From Vibrionales bacterium SWAT-3 (GTDB lineage: Bacteria; Pseudomonadota; Gammaproteobacteria; Enterobacterales; Vibrionaceae), in NCBI GenBank assembly GCA_000169995.1, contig AAZW01000001.1, forward strand, positions 124,001-188,000: DNA of 64,000 nt. Direction: 5' to 3'. Shown one piece after another: positions 27,472-37,527 of this stretch; the first letter of the stretch is position 1, and each line of letters starts with the position of its first letter. Both the position numbers and the translations under genes were made by a program. Below the pieces are notes generated by a model. It was not told where the DNA came from and ran no database searches. It saw only the letters and a list, made by a program, of their open reading frames with translations.

Positions 27472-28266
27472 TCAACCGTTACAGCGACTGTCATATATGT
27501 CATTTACCCAACTTGGGTTATCAATGAACGGGTTGCGGTTACCTTGCCATTTGACGGCTTTTTCATGGCGATTACGTTCCCAATCATCGACAGGGTCGGC
27601 GTTATGCCATTGTAGTAATGTGCACAGCTTTCCAACCTTAGGTTGCCCTGAAGAGCTCGACGTGTCATCGACTAAGTACAAGTCCGGCATTTTCGCGTTA
27701 TTGCCTTCATAGCGTACAGCCATGTAGAAAAGCGAACGAGCGGTATCCCCTTTCACTGCGTCGCGAGGTTCAAAGCTGTCGTAATCCGTCTTGTTAAGCG
27801 GTGACTTTTTCATTGGCGCTCCACCAAAATCGAAGTCTTTGTTCGAACGGATAGAGTTAATCTCTGCGTCGGTTGGTTGAAGATGGTGAATGTCGGTATA
27901 ACCCCACTGATCTTTGCGCTTAAATCCAAAAGATTTTGGCCAAAGGTGTTCACGGTTCCAAGCATTCTTGTCGTTGTTGCCTGATGACGTAAAGTCTTTG
28001 GATTGTGAACGACCGCTATAATACAAAATCACATTGTTCGGATTATTCGGATCTTCGTTGGTGTCTTTCAATGCAGACCACACCTGAGTGTAAGTGAGTT
28101 GCTTTTGCCCGCGAGCAGCAATCACACCAAGCATGTCTTTTAAGGCATTGCCGCTTAGCCCCTCAGCTTCAAGGTAGTAACCATCAGGGTAGCTAGTATT
28201 AGCAAGCGCAACTGGACTAAGAGCCGTCGAAATCAGCAAGAGGCTTAGATTTAAACGCATTTTCAT
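27472..28266 (-). CDS. Endonuclease I family secreted nuclease (EndA/Vvn/Dns type)
   Basis: A 264-residue non-specific DNA/RNA endonuclease, exported by a signal peptide (cleaved after PVALA) to the periplasm or medium. The beta-beta-alpha metal motif is seen in NREHLWPKSFGF and TDIHHLQPTDAEINSIRSNK, with FDFGG next. Cys residues near the C-terminus can form the disulfides typical of vibrio nucleases. AAGGA lies upstream of ATG 28266; a second ATG six bases on is equally possible. It is a single gene ended by the shared hairpin. Confidence 0.88.
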   Translation of the reverse strand: MKMRLNLSLLLISTALSPVALANTSYPDGYYLEAEGLSGNALKDMLGVIAARGQKQLTYTQVWSALKDTNEDPNNPNNVILYYSGRSQSKDFTSSGNNDKNAWNREHLWPKSFGFKRKDQWGYTDIHHLQPTDAEINSIRSNKDFDFGGAPMKKSPLNKTDYDSFEPRDAVKGDTARSLFYMAVRYEGNNAKMPDLYLVDDTSSSSGQPKVGKLCTLLQWHNADPVDDWERNRHEKAVKWQGNRNPFIDNPSWVNDIYDSRCNG

Positions 28267-28545
28267 TGTTTTTATTATCCTTGTTATTGTTGTTATTCAC
28301 CCACCATTAATGAGTGCCCTCATACTCTACAAAACACAATTAATATGCAATCTGTTTGTTTATAAATCTTACTTGAGCTACAGCCTTATTATTTAAGCCG
28401 AAAGGTATAGCTGTGCACAAACCTGCCATGAGCCATGCTTGGTTGAAGGTATTTAGGGTTGGGGTGCTTACTCCCGAACGCGAATAAGCTACTTTTGTTA
28501 GTGATGCAGAGCGAAAGTGAATCGCTTGCGCCCTGCTATCTTCGG

Positions 28546-29778
28546 TTAAGTTAAGTTCGAGACAGATCTAGCCACGTCTTCCGCGCCTTTTTGTATCTCT
28601 TCGATCACAACAGATACGCTTTCTAACCTATCGTTTGTTTCGATAGACGATTGACTGATAACTTCCATAGATTGCGTAATGTCGTTAGTTAGAGATAAGT
28701 TCTCTGCAACCACTCGACTGATTTCTTCTGTTGAGTCAGATGTTCTCGAAGCTAAAACTCTGACCTCATCAGCAACCACGGCAAAACCACGGCCGTAATC
28801 TCCAGCCCTCGCCGCCTCAATGGCCGCATTAAGTGCCAATAAATTCGTTTGATCAGCAATATTGCCAATGACCTGCACAATGTTTTCGATGCTGCCCGAT
28901 AATTCAGTCAGTCGACAAATTAACTTTTCAGACTTCTCGATATCTTCAACCACATTTTTAGACAGCTGACGGGTCAGTGCGAGAGAAGACTGTCCATCAC
29001 TTGCCACCTGTGCTGTCTCTACCGCGGTGCTGTAAGCAATAGAAGTCGCATCTGAAGTCGCCTCTTCTTGCAGCACTTCATTGGTAATATCGGAAGCAAA
29101 CTTAACGACTTTATAGACCTCTCCTCGCTCGTTCTTTATCGGGCTGTAAGAGGCTTGAATCCAAACTTTTCCACCATGTCGATCTTTTCTTAAGAATCGC
29201 CCAGTAAATGCTCGACCCGATTGCAGCTCTTTCCAAAAGTTAGGGTTCTCTTTGTAAAATTCGTCAAAACAGAACATCCGATGATTCTGCGAAATAACCT
29301 GTTCTTTTGAATAGCCCAAGGTTTTCAGGAAGTTGTCATTTGCATCTAAAATATTGCCATCAGGCGTAAACGAAATAGTCGCAAAGGTTTGGTTGAGTGC
29401 GTCTAATAGCTCGCTGTCTAGAGTCTGCTTTACATGAGACTCGGTAACATCAGCGGCAACTTTAACGACCTTTTGCACTTCCCCATTTGAAATGATTGGG
29501 CAATAAGTCGCATCGATATGAACTTGTCGCTTTCCCTTCGCGTAACGAGGAAAAACACCGCTTTTCTTTGAACCTGCAGCAAGATCTCGCCAAAACTGCG
29601 TATAGTGAGAAGTATTCACTATCTCGTCAGAGCAAAATAGTGAGTGATGTTTACCTTTTATTTCATCTAGTGAATAGCCCATCAGTGATAAGAATGGCTC
29701 ACTCGCGTCTAACACATGCCCGCGAGTATTAAACGACACCATTGCTAAAGAACGATTCAATGAATCAACAATATCCAT
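28546..29778 (-). CDS. Soluble chemoreceptor with two PAS domains
   Basis: A 410-residue methyl-accepting chemotaxis protein without membrane segments. Two PAS domains (about 5-125 and 125-245) each carry the GY-S-DEI/QV and W...L-G pattern of heme- or flavin-type sensors, followed by a short signalling domain. Its tip [21 protein letters not shown] is the conserved CheA/CheW contact, followed by [16 protein letters not shown]. Such receptors sense redox or oxygen and work in cytoplasmic arrays. The C-terminal helix ends soon after the tip, with no CheR/CheB docking tail. The ribosome site before ATG 29778 is poor. Confidence 0.87.
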   Translation of the reverse strand: MDIVDSLNRSLAMVSFNTRGHVLDASEPFLSLMGYSLDEIKGKHHSLFCSDEIVNTSHYTQFWRDLAAGSKKSGVFPRYAKGKRQVHIDATYCPIISNGEVQKVVKVAADVTESHVKQTLDSELLDALNQTFATISFTPDGNILDANDNFLKTLGYSKEQVISQNHRMFCFDEFYKENPNFWKELQSGRAFTGRFLRKDRHGGKVWIQASYSPIKNERGEVYKVVKFASDITNEVLQEEATSDATSIAYSTAVETAQVASDGQSSLALTRQLSKNVVEDIEKSEKLICRLTELSGSIENIVQVIGNIADQTNLLALNAAIEAARAGDYGRGFAVVADEVRVLASRTSDSTEEISRVVAENLSLTNDITQSMEVISQSSIETNDRLESVSVVIEEIQKGAEDVARSVSNLT

Positions 29779-29910
29779 ATTGTGATCAGGTTGATCTATG
29801 CTTTTTTCCTTCTTTTTAAAAAAAAATGATACTGTCCACCTTCAAAAATAATAATTGGTTTTATGTTTTATACCCTTAGTAAATAAGGACTAAATTCCTA
29901 TCGCGCCAAG

Positions 29911-30489
29911 TTAGTTAACGACAGAAAGTTCTACGATTGGCAAACTGCTAGTAGGATGCGTGTTGAGTTCGACTTTATGAAAGCCAAACAGTTGGACAAT
30001 ATGAATAAAGTTGTCCACGTTAATATTGGATAAAGTGACTGATAATGGCTTAATCTGTTGTTGCTCATCAGAGAAGCATTGCTCTAGATGCGCCTGCGAG
30101 ACATATAAAGTACTAGGAAGATATTCGGACACACCTTCATTAAGGTCTGCCGTTATCTCATGATCTTCTCTCAAATATTCAAGTAGATAGTGAAGCTTAT
30201 GCATGTCATTCAAGCTATCCCTGTAGCTTTGGGATAGCTCTCTAAGCTCACATAAACGCTCTTCAAGTAAGGCTGTACCATACTTGCCAGCCTGTATGAT
30301 CGACTTTATCTCTTTCTTAATTGTTTTATATTGGATCTTATTTATTTTTGGCTTAAACCATCGCACCAATATCTGGTTTCGGACATCTCTAGAAACATGA
30401 TTTCTTGAGTTGGCAACCGAAATCCAAAGGTGCAATAAAGCGTTGTCTATCGTGGTTGAGAGTAAACGCTCGTATTTGTAACTCGACAT
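29911..30489 (-). CDS. DUF2913-like hypothetical protein
   Basis: A 192-residue cytoplasmic protein. ATG 30489 is preferred to a GTG two codons upstream because AAGAG precedes it. Stretches such as TTIDNALLHLWISVANS, RDVRNQILVRWFKP and CELRELSQSYRDSL match my recollection of the DUF2913 family found in vibrios and enterobacteria, whose function is unknown. Predominantly helical, with a mixed strand region at the end (KPLSVTLSNINVDNFIHIV). It stands alone. Confidence 0.55.
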   Translation of the reverse strand: MSSYKYERLLSTTIDNALLHLWISVANSRNHVSRDVRNQILVRWFKPKINKIQYKTIKKEIKSIIQAGKYGTALLEERLCELRELSQSYRDSLNDMHKLHYLLEYLREDHEITADLNEGVSEYLPSTLYVSQAHLEQCFSDEQQQIKPLSVTLSNINVDNFIHIVQLFGFHKVELNTHPTSSLPIVELSVVN

Positions 30490-30895
30490 TGTCACTCTTT
30501 ATTTTCGAACTGCTACGTTCTGTAAAATCAACGAGGTTAATTACCTTGCCTATCTGTATCAAAACCGCCCAGACAGTGAATAACGATCCGGTTGATAATT
30601 AAGATATGGATAAGGCATTAAGCCCCTACTGCATGGGTTTACTTATTAACGAATACTTCGTTTTCACAAGAATATTGTCGTGCACATGCCTTTGATGTAA
30701 CAGCACATTTATTAAACAAATCTAAGTTTATGATCAAATATTCGTCGGCGACGGCCGCATAAATAGCAGAGAGTAAAGAAAGGAATATATGGCGCACTTA
30801 ATGTGCCAAGCACTATTACAGCAGCTAGCGCAAACAACACATTTGCGCTAGCTGACAAGCCTAGTTATGACTCACTGTATAAGGTTAATTAAAAG
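30490..30895. other. About 400-bp intergenic region
   Basis: AT-rich. Apart from the perfect 13-bp hairpin listed next, there is TGGCGCAC followed closely by GTGCCA at 30789-30808, an imperfect small inverted repeat. No gene is visible. Confidence 0.5.
30822..30854 (-). terminator. Strong hairpin 3' of the lipoprotein gene
   Basis: CAGCTAGCGCAAA (30822-30834) and TTTGCGCTAGCTG (30842-30854) pair perfectly around a 7-nt loop, 41 bases after the minus-strand stop. The following sequence lacks a clear T-run, so it may stabilise the 3' end rather than terminate alone. Confidence 0.55.
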
Positions 30896-32212
30896 CTATT
30901 GCGTCAAATCAGCCTTAATCTGATCAACTTGATTCGCCAAAGAAGTATCCTGGAAATATTCACTGTGTGTTTTTCCTAAGTACAGCTTCTTATTTGTAAC
31001 TCTTTGATCCAACTTATCTTTAACGACAGTGCCTTGTACTAACTTGTTGTTTAGTTCGTCGGCGATAGCAGAGCTGTCTGATACTTTGTTTCCTTTCGTA
31101 CCATAATAACGAACTTTGCCAATATTCTTATCAAATGGATCACAGTAGGCTATGCCTAAATCACCACTTTCAATAATGTTGTTGTATTGGACTTTGGTGA
31201 TTGGTGCCTCTTTATTTGATACGAATTGGCTACCTCGAACACACCAATTGATTCGGGTACCTACATCTGGGAAATACGCCGAAATTAAGTTAACGGCATA
31301 ATATGTATCAGGATCTGACTGATTTTGTTTTGCATATCTATCAATCACCTTACCGCCAACCACTTGATACTCAACGTCCCCATTGTCATAAGACTCTAAA
31401 AAGTAGCTGTTTCTAAACATCTCGCTGAAGCTGACATTATCAACAGAACGTCCGCTATCAGATTTGAAGCTCTTCAGTTGCTGCTTATACTTGAAGTTGC
31501 CCGTGATAATGTTGGTCACTAAACCTATCACCGTGTTTTTCGCAGTATCACTTTGCCAAGCTGTATAGTTGCTTATGTTTTGTTGAGGTGTCTTTGTTAC
31601 AGCATCAGCTTTAACACTGTACTTATAACGAAGCTCAGTAATGTCGTCGCCAACCTTAGTTTCCTTAGCATCTGGTTTGTAACGGCGAGCTTCGCAATCT
31701 TGAAAATTTGCATCATAGTAGAAATAACTGATCCAATCTTTTGCCTCAATCATCTCTTTACTGTGAGCAGAGTAATCGACGATTCCGTTGGCACCATAAA
31801 CACCATAGAAACCTTTGAGATCTTTTTGTTCCTTAGCAGTTAGTCCCTTGTTGAACTCATCATTCCAACCAAGACTGTAAATGTTAAACAAGTTCAGAGT
31901 CTTTTCGCACTGTTTGATATCGGTGCTACCAATAGTGTTAGCCGAATACATCGCTGAAGAACTAGCGAATGTTTTTTCTGCATCATATTCAAGCTCAGTG
32001 CTGTCAGTTGTATTGGCCGAGTACATAGCAGGGCTGCTAGCGAATTTCTTTGCTGCATCCTCTTTTGGATCAGCCACGCTACCTTTTGCTGGAGTGACCG
32101 ACATTTGAGGCACCACTGTTTGTTTCTTTTGAGCCGGTGGCGCTGAACCGCCACCTCCGCATGCAGTAAGTGTGGCAACTAACGCTGATATGATTGAGAT
32201 TTGGAACTTCAA
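30896..32212 (-). CDS. Hypothetical lipoprotein with N-terminal tandem repeat
   Basis: A 438-residue lipoprotein I do not recognise. TTG 32212 is chosen as start because GAGGA lies five bases before it and the product then begins MKFQISIISALVATLTAC, a compact lipoprotein signal; an upstream TTG would add eight charged residues. After a Gly-rich stretch come two copies of a 25-residue repeat (FASSPAMYSAN and FASSSAMYSAN cores), then a larger domain with scattered Cys residues and many aromatic residues. Likely surface or periplasmic. AT-rich codon use and lack of recognisable homology suggest accessory DNA. Confidence 0.65.
   Translation of the reverse strand: MKFQISIISALVATLTACGGGGSAPPAQKKQTVVPQMSVTPAKGSVADPKEDAAKKFASSPAMYSANTTDSTELEYDAEKTFASSSAMYSANTIGSTDIKQCEKTLNLFNIYSLGWNDEFNKGLTAKEQKDLKGFYGVYGANGIVDYSAHSKEMIEAKDWISYFYYDANFQDCEARRYKPDAKETKVGDDITELRYKYSVKADAVTKTPQQNISNYTAWQSDTAKNTVIGLVTNIITGNFKYKQQLKSFKSDSGRSVDNVSFSEMFRNSYFLESYDNGDVEYQVVGGKVIDRYAKQNQSDPDTYYAVNLISAYFPDVGTRINWCVRGSQFVSNKEAPITKVQYNNIIESGDLGIAYCDPFDKNIGKVRYYGTKGNKVSDSSAIADELNNKLVQGTVVKDKLDQRVTNKKLYLGKTHSEYFQDTSLANQVDQIKADLTQ
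31918..32067 (-). repeat. Two tandem copies of a 75-bp in-frame unit
   Basis: The segments around 31941 and 32016, both starting GCCGA-TACAT on the plus strand, are 75 bases apart and alike over most of the unit. Each encodes 25 residues with an FASS-AMYSANT core, so copy-number change would keep the frame. Confidence 0.7.
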
Positions 32213-32421
32213 GGTTTTCCTCGATACGTAAAGCAAGTGGTAAATAAATCATCACTGAATTACCGAAAGAAAACTAAACGCATATATAACCAAATTAAAA
32301 CCATAAAAGAACCAGGTCTAGAATCAAGCTAAAATCAATTGAGTTTAGCCAACTAAAACAATAATTTAGATATAAAAATCATAACCTCCACACTGTTAGA
32401 CGAAGGAATTAACTAAACCTA

Positions 32422-33210
32422 TTACAACAAACGGTTCTTATATTGTTCGGGAGTTTGACCTGAATACTTCTTGAACATACTGATGAAAGGACTGGCTTGG
32501 TTGTAGCCTAACGTAAGCGCAACTTCTTTAACTGATTGTCCATTTCTTAGCAGATCCATTGAGTATAAATAACGAACTCGCAGTCGCCATTCAGTAAAAC
32601 TCATCCCCAGTTCACTCTGGCAATGACGCGATAAAGTACGCTCGGTAGCATGGACTTTCTCCGCCCAATCTTTCAACGAAACTTCATCCGTTGGGTTCTC
32701 TTCTATCGCCGCTAAAATAGGCGCAAGGTATTTGTTGTCGGTTGACGGTAGGAAGTGGTGTTCAACTTGACGCTCTGCGAGTTGATCCAATAAGACCTGG
32801 ACCAGTCTCTTATCTGGTTCGGTTTGTGCCACGTTAATATCACGCTGACGAAAGTCATCAATGATCGAAGAGACTATCGGCGTGATCTTAATTAAGCTGG
32901 TCTTTTCTGGAAGGTGCTGAGTTAACTCTGGGGCGATATTAAGTGAGCAGTAATCAAGTGGTTTACGGTTATAACTGCAGTGCCTAACCCCTGCTGGCAC
33001 CCAAATTGCGAGATGTGGCGGCGCCAAGAAACGAGTTCCCTCTGCCTCCATTTCAAGAATCCCACCACTGATCAACTGAACCTGTCCCCAAGGGTGACTG
33101 TGGACACGCGTTTCAGTATTCGATAAGAACGCTTCAAAATTCATAAATACGTTGGATGGTGCCTTATCAATTGATAAGGATGGGTGAAGGTTTCTTGGGT
33201 GTTTTTTCAA
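32422..33210 (-). CDS. AraC-family regulator, probably of the divergent EamA gene
   Basis: A 262-residue regulator with an N-terminal cupin half (RVHSHPWGQVQLISGG, PPHLAIWVPAGVRHCSYN) and a C-terminal DNA-binding half with two helix-turn-helix units: SLKDWAEKVHATERTLSRHC and SVKEVALTLGYNQASPFISMF, ending SGQTPEQYKNRLL. The start is TTG 33210, seven bases after AGGAAG. It is divergent from an EamA exporter gene with 99 bases between the starts, the usual layout of a regulator and its target. Effector unknown. Confidence 0.88.
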   Translation of the reverse strand: MKKHPRNLHPSLSIDKAPSNVFMNFEAFLSNTETRVHSHPWGQVQLISGGILEMEAEGTRFLAPPHLAIWVPAGVRHCSYNRKPLDYCSLNIAPELTQHLPEKTSLIKITPIVSSIIDDFRQRDINVAQTEPDKRLVQVLLDQLAERQVEHHFLPSTDNKYLAPILAAIEENPTDEVSLKDWAEKVHATERTLSRHCQSELGMSFTEWRLRVRYLYSMDLLRNGQSVKEVALTLGYNQASPFISMFKKYSGQTPEQYKNRLL

Positions 33211-33309
33211 ACTTGTCTTCCTATCGCGCCTGATGTCTTTTTAAAGATATCTGTAAGTATAACGACCTGTCAAACTAGCCGCATCAACTCATTTTGCGAT
33301 GGAATTCAC

Positions 33310-34203
33310 ATGCATTATCTTTTACCTTTTTTCACAGTCTGTATCTGGGGTGCCAATGCGATAGTCAACAAGCTCGCTGCAAGCACCATCGAACCAAGCG
33401 CGATGAGTTTTTACCGTTGGTTTATTGCGATGTTAATTCTGACTCCTTTTTGCATTCGCTCGGTTATCAAACAGTGGCCAATCATTAAACCTAACTTATC
33501 AAAGCTGGCTTTCCTTGGCTTTCTAGGCATGGTGTTGAACCAGTCTTTAGGTTACTACGCAGGCTTAACCACTTCCGCTTCGAACATGGCTTTGATTACA
33601 TCATTAGTGCCATTGATCAGCGTATTCCTTAGCGTTCCACTGCTTAACAAGTCAATTTCAAGTTTGAGTATTGTGGGCGGTGTGTTGTCTCTGTCAGGCT
33701 TAGCATTAATGCTTGGTAAAGGCGATCCCCTATTCTTCATCCATCAAGAGTTAACGCAGGGCGATGGCTACATGTTAATCGCAGCTTGTGTGTATGCTTC
33801 TTATTGCGTGTTGCTAAAACGTTGGAAAATGCCGATCAGCAATTGGGTGGTCATCTACATGCAAGGGATATTCGCGGTCGCGATGTTGGCGCCACTTTGG
33901 CTAACGAGCGAGCAGCTAGTGCCTTCACAACAAGCCATTCCTTTGATTGCTTACGCCGCTGTAGCGGCTTCTATTTTGGCACCTTGGATGTGGGTCAAAG
34001 CGATTGATACGATTGGCGCTGATTCAAGTGCGATGTTCATGAACTTAATGCCTGTAGTCGCGATTGTATTGGCATCGACATGGTTAGGCGAAGAGATTAA
34101 CCAGTTCCATATCATTGGCGGTATCATGGTCGTTTCTGGTGTTATCCTTGCTCAAGTAAAAAGAAAACCAAGACTGGCAGCGCCACTACCTCAACAAAGT
34201 TAG
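33310..34203 (+). CDS. EamA/DMT-family transporter
   Basis: A 297-residue inner-membrane protein with ten hydrophobic segments in two EamA repeats: YLLPFFTVCIWGANAIVNKL with a Trp-Gly-Ala pattern at the start, GYYAGLTTSASNMALITSLVPL in the first half and SSAMFMNLMPVVAIVLAS in the second. ATG 33310 begins just before the first membrane segment; an upstream in-frame extension overlaps the regulator's promoter. Probably an efflux carrier controlled by the divergent AraC protein. A terminator follows. Confidence 0.87.
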   Translation: MHYLLPFFTVCIWGANAIVNKLAASTIEPSAMSFYRWFIAMLILTPFCIRSVIKQWPIIKPNLSKLAFLGFLGMVLNQSLGYYAGLTTSASNMALITSLVPLISVFLSVPLLNKSISSLSIVGGVLSLSGLALMLGKGDPLFFIHQELTQGDGYMLIAACVYASYCVLLKRWKMPISNWVVIYMQGIFAVAMLAPLWLTSEQLVPSQQAIPLIAYAAVAASILAPWMWVKAIDTIGADSSAMFMNLMPVVAIVLASTWLGEEINQFHIIGGIMVVSGVILAQVKRKPRLAAPLPQQS

Positions 34204-34254
34204 GCAAAGTTCCCATACTTTAAGCTTCCTACAAACGAACAAGTTTCACTTAAG

Positions 34255-34280
34255 AATGCCTGCGTTACTCCGCAGGCATT
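34255..34280 (+). terminator. Terminator after EamA gene
   Basis: AATGCCTGCG (34255-34264) and CGCAGGCATT (34271-34280) pair perfectly and are followed by TTCGTTTTTT. Confidence 0.9.
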
Positions 34281-34394
34281 TTCGTTTTTTCACACCGCTT
34301 TCAAATTCCATTAATGCACACTTGCTGTATTGCAACCTGTGTCCGAGTCACGTTTAATGCATTGAGCACTGTTTAAGTTGTAAAAGGAATTACA

Positions 34395-36017
34395 ATGACT
34401 CAACCAAAGCTACCTCTGCTTATCTCATCGCTTATCACACTCTCGTCCACTTCAGCTATTGCCGCTTCTGTGCCCTCTGGTACTTCACTCGCTGAAGAAC
34501 AACATTTTGTGCGTGGCAACGGCGCAGAGCCCAACACACTGGATCCTAGCTTCGTCAACTCAAGCATGCCCGGTGACATTATCGTCAACGATATGTTCGA
34601 AGGCTTTGTTATCGAGAACAGCGATGGACAAATTATTCCAGGACAAGCTGAAAGTTGGACATTCAGCAACGGGGGCAAAACGGTCACATTCGTTTTAAAA
34701 GACGACCTTAAATGGTCAAATGGTGATCCTGTGACCGCAGCAGACTTTGTGTTTGGTTGGCAACGCGCTGTGTCTCCCAAAACGGGCAACAACACGGGTT
34801 TTGTGTTCTCAACGGCAAATATAGTTAACGCTAGTGACATTCTATCTGGAGACAAAGATCCCTCAGAGTTGGGGATTAAAGCACTGGACGATCGCACCGT
34901 AGAGATCTCTTTATCGAAACCTACTCCCTACTTCATGAGTTTAATGAGTATTAAAACCTTCTTCCCTCTTCCAACTAAATTGGTTGAAGAGAGAGGAGAT
35001 CAATGGACTCGTGCGGAAAACATCACGACCAATGGTGCTTACACTCTCAGTAAATGGGTTCCCAATGAATACGTCGAAGTGACGAGAAACCCAAACTATT
35101 GGGACAACGATTCAACGGTTATTAATAAGGTAACCTACCTAGGTTTATCATCTCAAAACGCCGAGCTTATTCGTTATCAGTCTGGTGAGATTGATATGAC
35201 CAATCGCGTGCAGCTTGAGTACTACCAAAAACTTGTCAAAGAGAGCCCTGAGCAAATTAAAGCGCAAGCTTTGCTAGGTTCTTACGTCTACTCGTTCAAC
35301 ACGCGTCAGGCACCATTTGATGATGTCAGAGTACGTCAAGCACTCAGCATGGCCGTCGACCGTGAGATACTAGTAGATAAGGTAACAGGGCAAGGTGAGC
35401 CAGAAGCCTACAGCGTGACACCGAATAATATTCCTAACTACACGGCCCCGAAATCCGTATTTGAAGCATTAAATAGTGTAGAACGCCAAGCCAAAGCGAA
35501 ACAGCTACTTGAAGAAGCAGGATACAACAAAGCGAACCCACTGCAATTCACACTCACCTACAACACCAGCGAGAACCACAAAAAGATCGCCATCGCAATT
35601 GCCTCTATGTGGAAGCCACTCGGGGTAAACGTTGAATTACAAAACATGGAATGGAAAGCATACGTCGCAGCGAAAGGAGCCGGAGACTATCAACTTGCTC
35701 GTTCATGGGCATTTGGCGATTACCCAGAACCTTCTGCTCTTCTAGAAGCATTCACTTGCGATCACACAGCAAACGAAAGTGGTTTCTGTAATCCAGAATA
35801 CGATGAGCTTTTACAGCAAGCAAGCAAGACGGAAGATCAGGCTAATCGCTTTGCTTTATACCAGCATGCTGAGTCGATATTAAACGAATCTGCAGCAGTT
35901 ATGCCTCTATATCACTACAATCACACTCGATTAGTGCGAAACACCCTCAGAGGCTTCCCAAATAACAATCCGAAAGGAAATATCTACGCGAAGGATCTAT
36001 ACTTCATACAACAGTAA
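34395..36017 (+). CDS. OppA-like periplasmic oligopeptide-binding protein
   Basis: A 540-residue secreted binding protein of the OppA/MppA cluster. After the signal peptide (cut near IAASV) it has EPNTLDPSFVNSSMPGDI, DLKWSNGDPVTAADFVFGW, NGAYTLSKWVPNEYVEVTRN and DVRVRQALSMAVDREILV, all hallmarks of peptide-binding SBP family 5. It captures oligopeptides in the periplasm. No permease or ATPase genes are adjacent, so it must share a transporter encoded elsewhere. A ribosome site AAAGGA precedes ATG 34395, and its own terminator follows. Confidence 0.9.
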   Translation: MTQPKLPLLISSLITLSSTSAIAASVPSGTSLAEEQHFVRGNGAEPNTLDPSFVNSSMPGDIIVNDMFEGFVIENSDGQIIPGQAESWTFSNGGKTVTFVLKDDLKWSNGDPVTAADFVFGWQRAVSPKTGNNTGFVFSTANIVNASDILSGDKDPSELGIKALDDRTVEISLSKPTPYFMSLMSIKTFFPLPTKLVEERGDQWTRAENITTNGAYTLSKWVPNEYVEVTRNPNYWDNDSTVINKVTYLGLSSQNAELIRYQSGEIDMTNRVQLEYYQKLVKESPEQIKAQALLGSYVYSFNTRQAPFDDVRVRQALSMAVDREILVDKVTGQGEPEAYSVTPNNIPNYTAPKSVFEALNSVERQAKAKQLLEEAGYNKANPLQFTLTYNTSENHKKIAIAIASMWKPLGVNVELQNMEWKAYVAAKGAGDYQLARSWAFGDYPEPSALLEAFTCDHTANESGFCNPEYDELLQQASKTEDQANRFALYQHAESILNESAAVMPLYHYNHTRLVRNTLRGFPNNNPKGNIYAKDLYFIQQ

Positions 36018-36151
36018 AAGTGAGCTCAACAATAAAGACTTTTAACTACCACTTTAGTGGTAATGAAGATAGAATCACTTTAACAAACCAGATAAAACAA
36101 CGGTTAGTTGGCTAACATTATAAAGGTACCGCGATGAGTACCTGAAGGCTT

Positions 36152-36180
36152 AAAACACCTAGCACTGCGCTAGGTGTTTT
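36152..36180 (+). terminator. Terminator after the oppA-like gene
   Basis: AAAACACCTAGC (36152-36163) pairs perfectly with GCTAGGTGTTTT (36169-36180), followed by TCTTTG. The rest of the 36018-36382 gap is AT-rich promoter-like DNA without a gene. Confidence 0.9.
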
Positions 36181-36382
36181 TCTTTGTTACTAAAGTTCGC
36201 TACGGTTTGTTTATCCAAGGTCCCATAAGCCCCGTAAACATCAACCTTCACCTAGTTGTCATCCGTTTGAAAAAATACTCTTAACCTTGAGATTATCCGC
36301 TTTAAATTATGTCGTCTTAAGTATATTGTTATTAGCAAGTAACAAGCATGTTATGCAATAAAATAATAATGAAGGATGACAC

Positions 36383-36886
36383 ATGAGCAGTAACAATAGC
36401 CGACAAGATGGTAAACGAGACGTTACTCTGCGTTTTTTAGCTGAACCCGGGGATGTGAACTTTGGTGGTAAAGTTCATGGTGGCGCAGCAATGAAATGGA
36501 TCGATTTAGCAGCCTATGCTTGCTCTGCAGGGTGGAGTGGTAAATATTGCATTACAGCTTACGCCGGCGGTATTCGATTTGTTGCCCCAATCCATGTAGG
36601 CAACTTGGTAGAGGTGAGTGCGAAAGTTATCTATACCGGTTCGTCTTCTATGCATATTGCTATCGATGTACAAGCGAGTGATCCTAAAGAGCTGAACAAC
36701 CGTCTTACCACTCACTGTATCGTTATTATGGTTGCGGTTGATGAAAATGGTAACCCGACTAAAGTCCCGGAGTGGGTACCAGAAACTCCAGAAGATATCG
36801 AATTAAGAGACTCAGCGATTCGCCTAATGAACATGCGAAAACAGATCGGTGAAGAGATGGAAGCGCACGTGAAGTATCTAAAATAA
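36383..36886 (+). CDS. Acyl-CoA thioesterase, hotdog fold
   Basis: A 167-residue cytoplasmic thioesterase of the YciA/BACH class that hydrolyses acyl-CoA to free acid and CoA. Characteristic is DVNFGGKVHGGAAMKWIDLAAY, the hotdog helix with the catalytic Asp, followed by YAGGIRFVAPIHVGNLVEVSA and the strand SMHIAIDVQASD. AAGGATG precedes ATG 36383. A single gene with its own terminator; the physiological substrate chain length is unknown. Confidence 0.87.
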   Translation: MSSNNSRQDGKRDVTLRFLAEPGDVNFGGKVHGGAAMKWIDLAAYACSAGWSGKYCITAYAGGIRFVAPIHVGNLVEVSAKVIYTGSSSMHIAIDVQASDPKELNNRLTTHCIVIMVAVDENGNPTKVPEWVPETPEDIELRDSAIRLMNMRKQIGEEMEAHVKYLK

Positions 36887-36947
36887 GGTCAGTCATTAGG
36901 CTATAGCATCGTTTAATACCTAGCCTTTTCAGCCAGTAAACTGTTTA

Positions 36948-36971
36948 AATGCCAAGCACACGCTTGGCATT
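36948..36971 (+). terminator. Terminator after thioesterase gene
   Basis: AATGCCAAGC (36948-36957) pairs perfectly with GCTTGGCATT (36962-36971) around a 4-nt loop. The T-run is short (TCGTTTA). Confidence 0.7.
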
Positions 36972-37166
36972 CGTTTATCTAACCCTACCTATCTAACATG
37001 CCCCAAATTGCACTCTGTTTCGCTCATAGAGTGTGATTCTCAGCCAACGCTTGAAATGAATTGTCACGAGCTCGATGATTTATTTTGACTGTAATAAAGT
37101 CGTCATTTTGCTCTGGTTAAATACCGCCAATCATAATGGATGTACTTTTAATTCCCGGAGCCACAC

Positions 37167-37412
37167 TTGAGCGTCACACGCCCCACTCTTAGCGAAGCTA
37201 CACTAAACAATTTGAAGGCTGTTGAGTACCAATGGGTTAGAACTTTGTACGTCGAAGGCTACGACAGTAACGAGATCAACCATTACATCCAAACTTGCTT
37301 CGGCGGTGACTCGACGTTTGCGGACCTATTTCGTCGTGTGGCCTTGGATCAAGAAAGTATTTATGTATTACTGCAACACCTTGGATGCGCTCCTTCAAGT
37401 AAAGAGTTCTAA
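37167..37412 (+). CDS. Small conserved-looking hypothetical protein
   Basis: An 81-residue cytoplasmic protein starting at TTG 37167, with a GGAG site about seven bases upstream. Helical and moderately acidic: SEATLNNLKAVEYQWVRTLY, then EGYDSNEINHYIQTCFGG and a final DQESIYVLLQHLG. No domain recognised. Codon use looks like neighbouring genes, and the ribosome site supports translation. A weak hairpin with a T-run (about 37491-37527) may terminate it. Confidence 0.55.
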   Translation: MSVTRPTLSEATLNNLKAVEYQWVRTLYVEGYDSNEINHYIQTCFGGDSTFADLFRRVALDQESIYVLLQHLGCAPSSKEF

Positions 37413-37490
37413 CTCAATACCCAACAAAACACTTCACAAAACTAATACCCAAACCACCTTATATAAGCGCACAAAATAACGAGCAAAAGC

Positions 37491-37527
37491 TCTAAAAGGC
37501 ACAGTTGTGTCTATGTCCTTTTTTTAT
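37491..37527 (+). terminator. Weak terminator-like hairpin
   Basis: GGCAC (37498-37502) can pair with GTGTC (37507-37511) with one G-T pair, followed by CCTTTTTTT. The stem is short; the T-run is the main support. The rest of 37528-37796 shows no gene. Confidence 0.35.
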
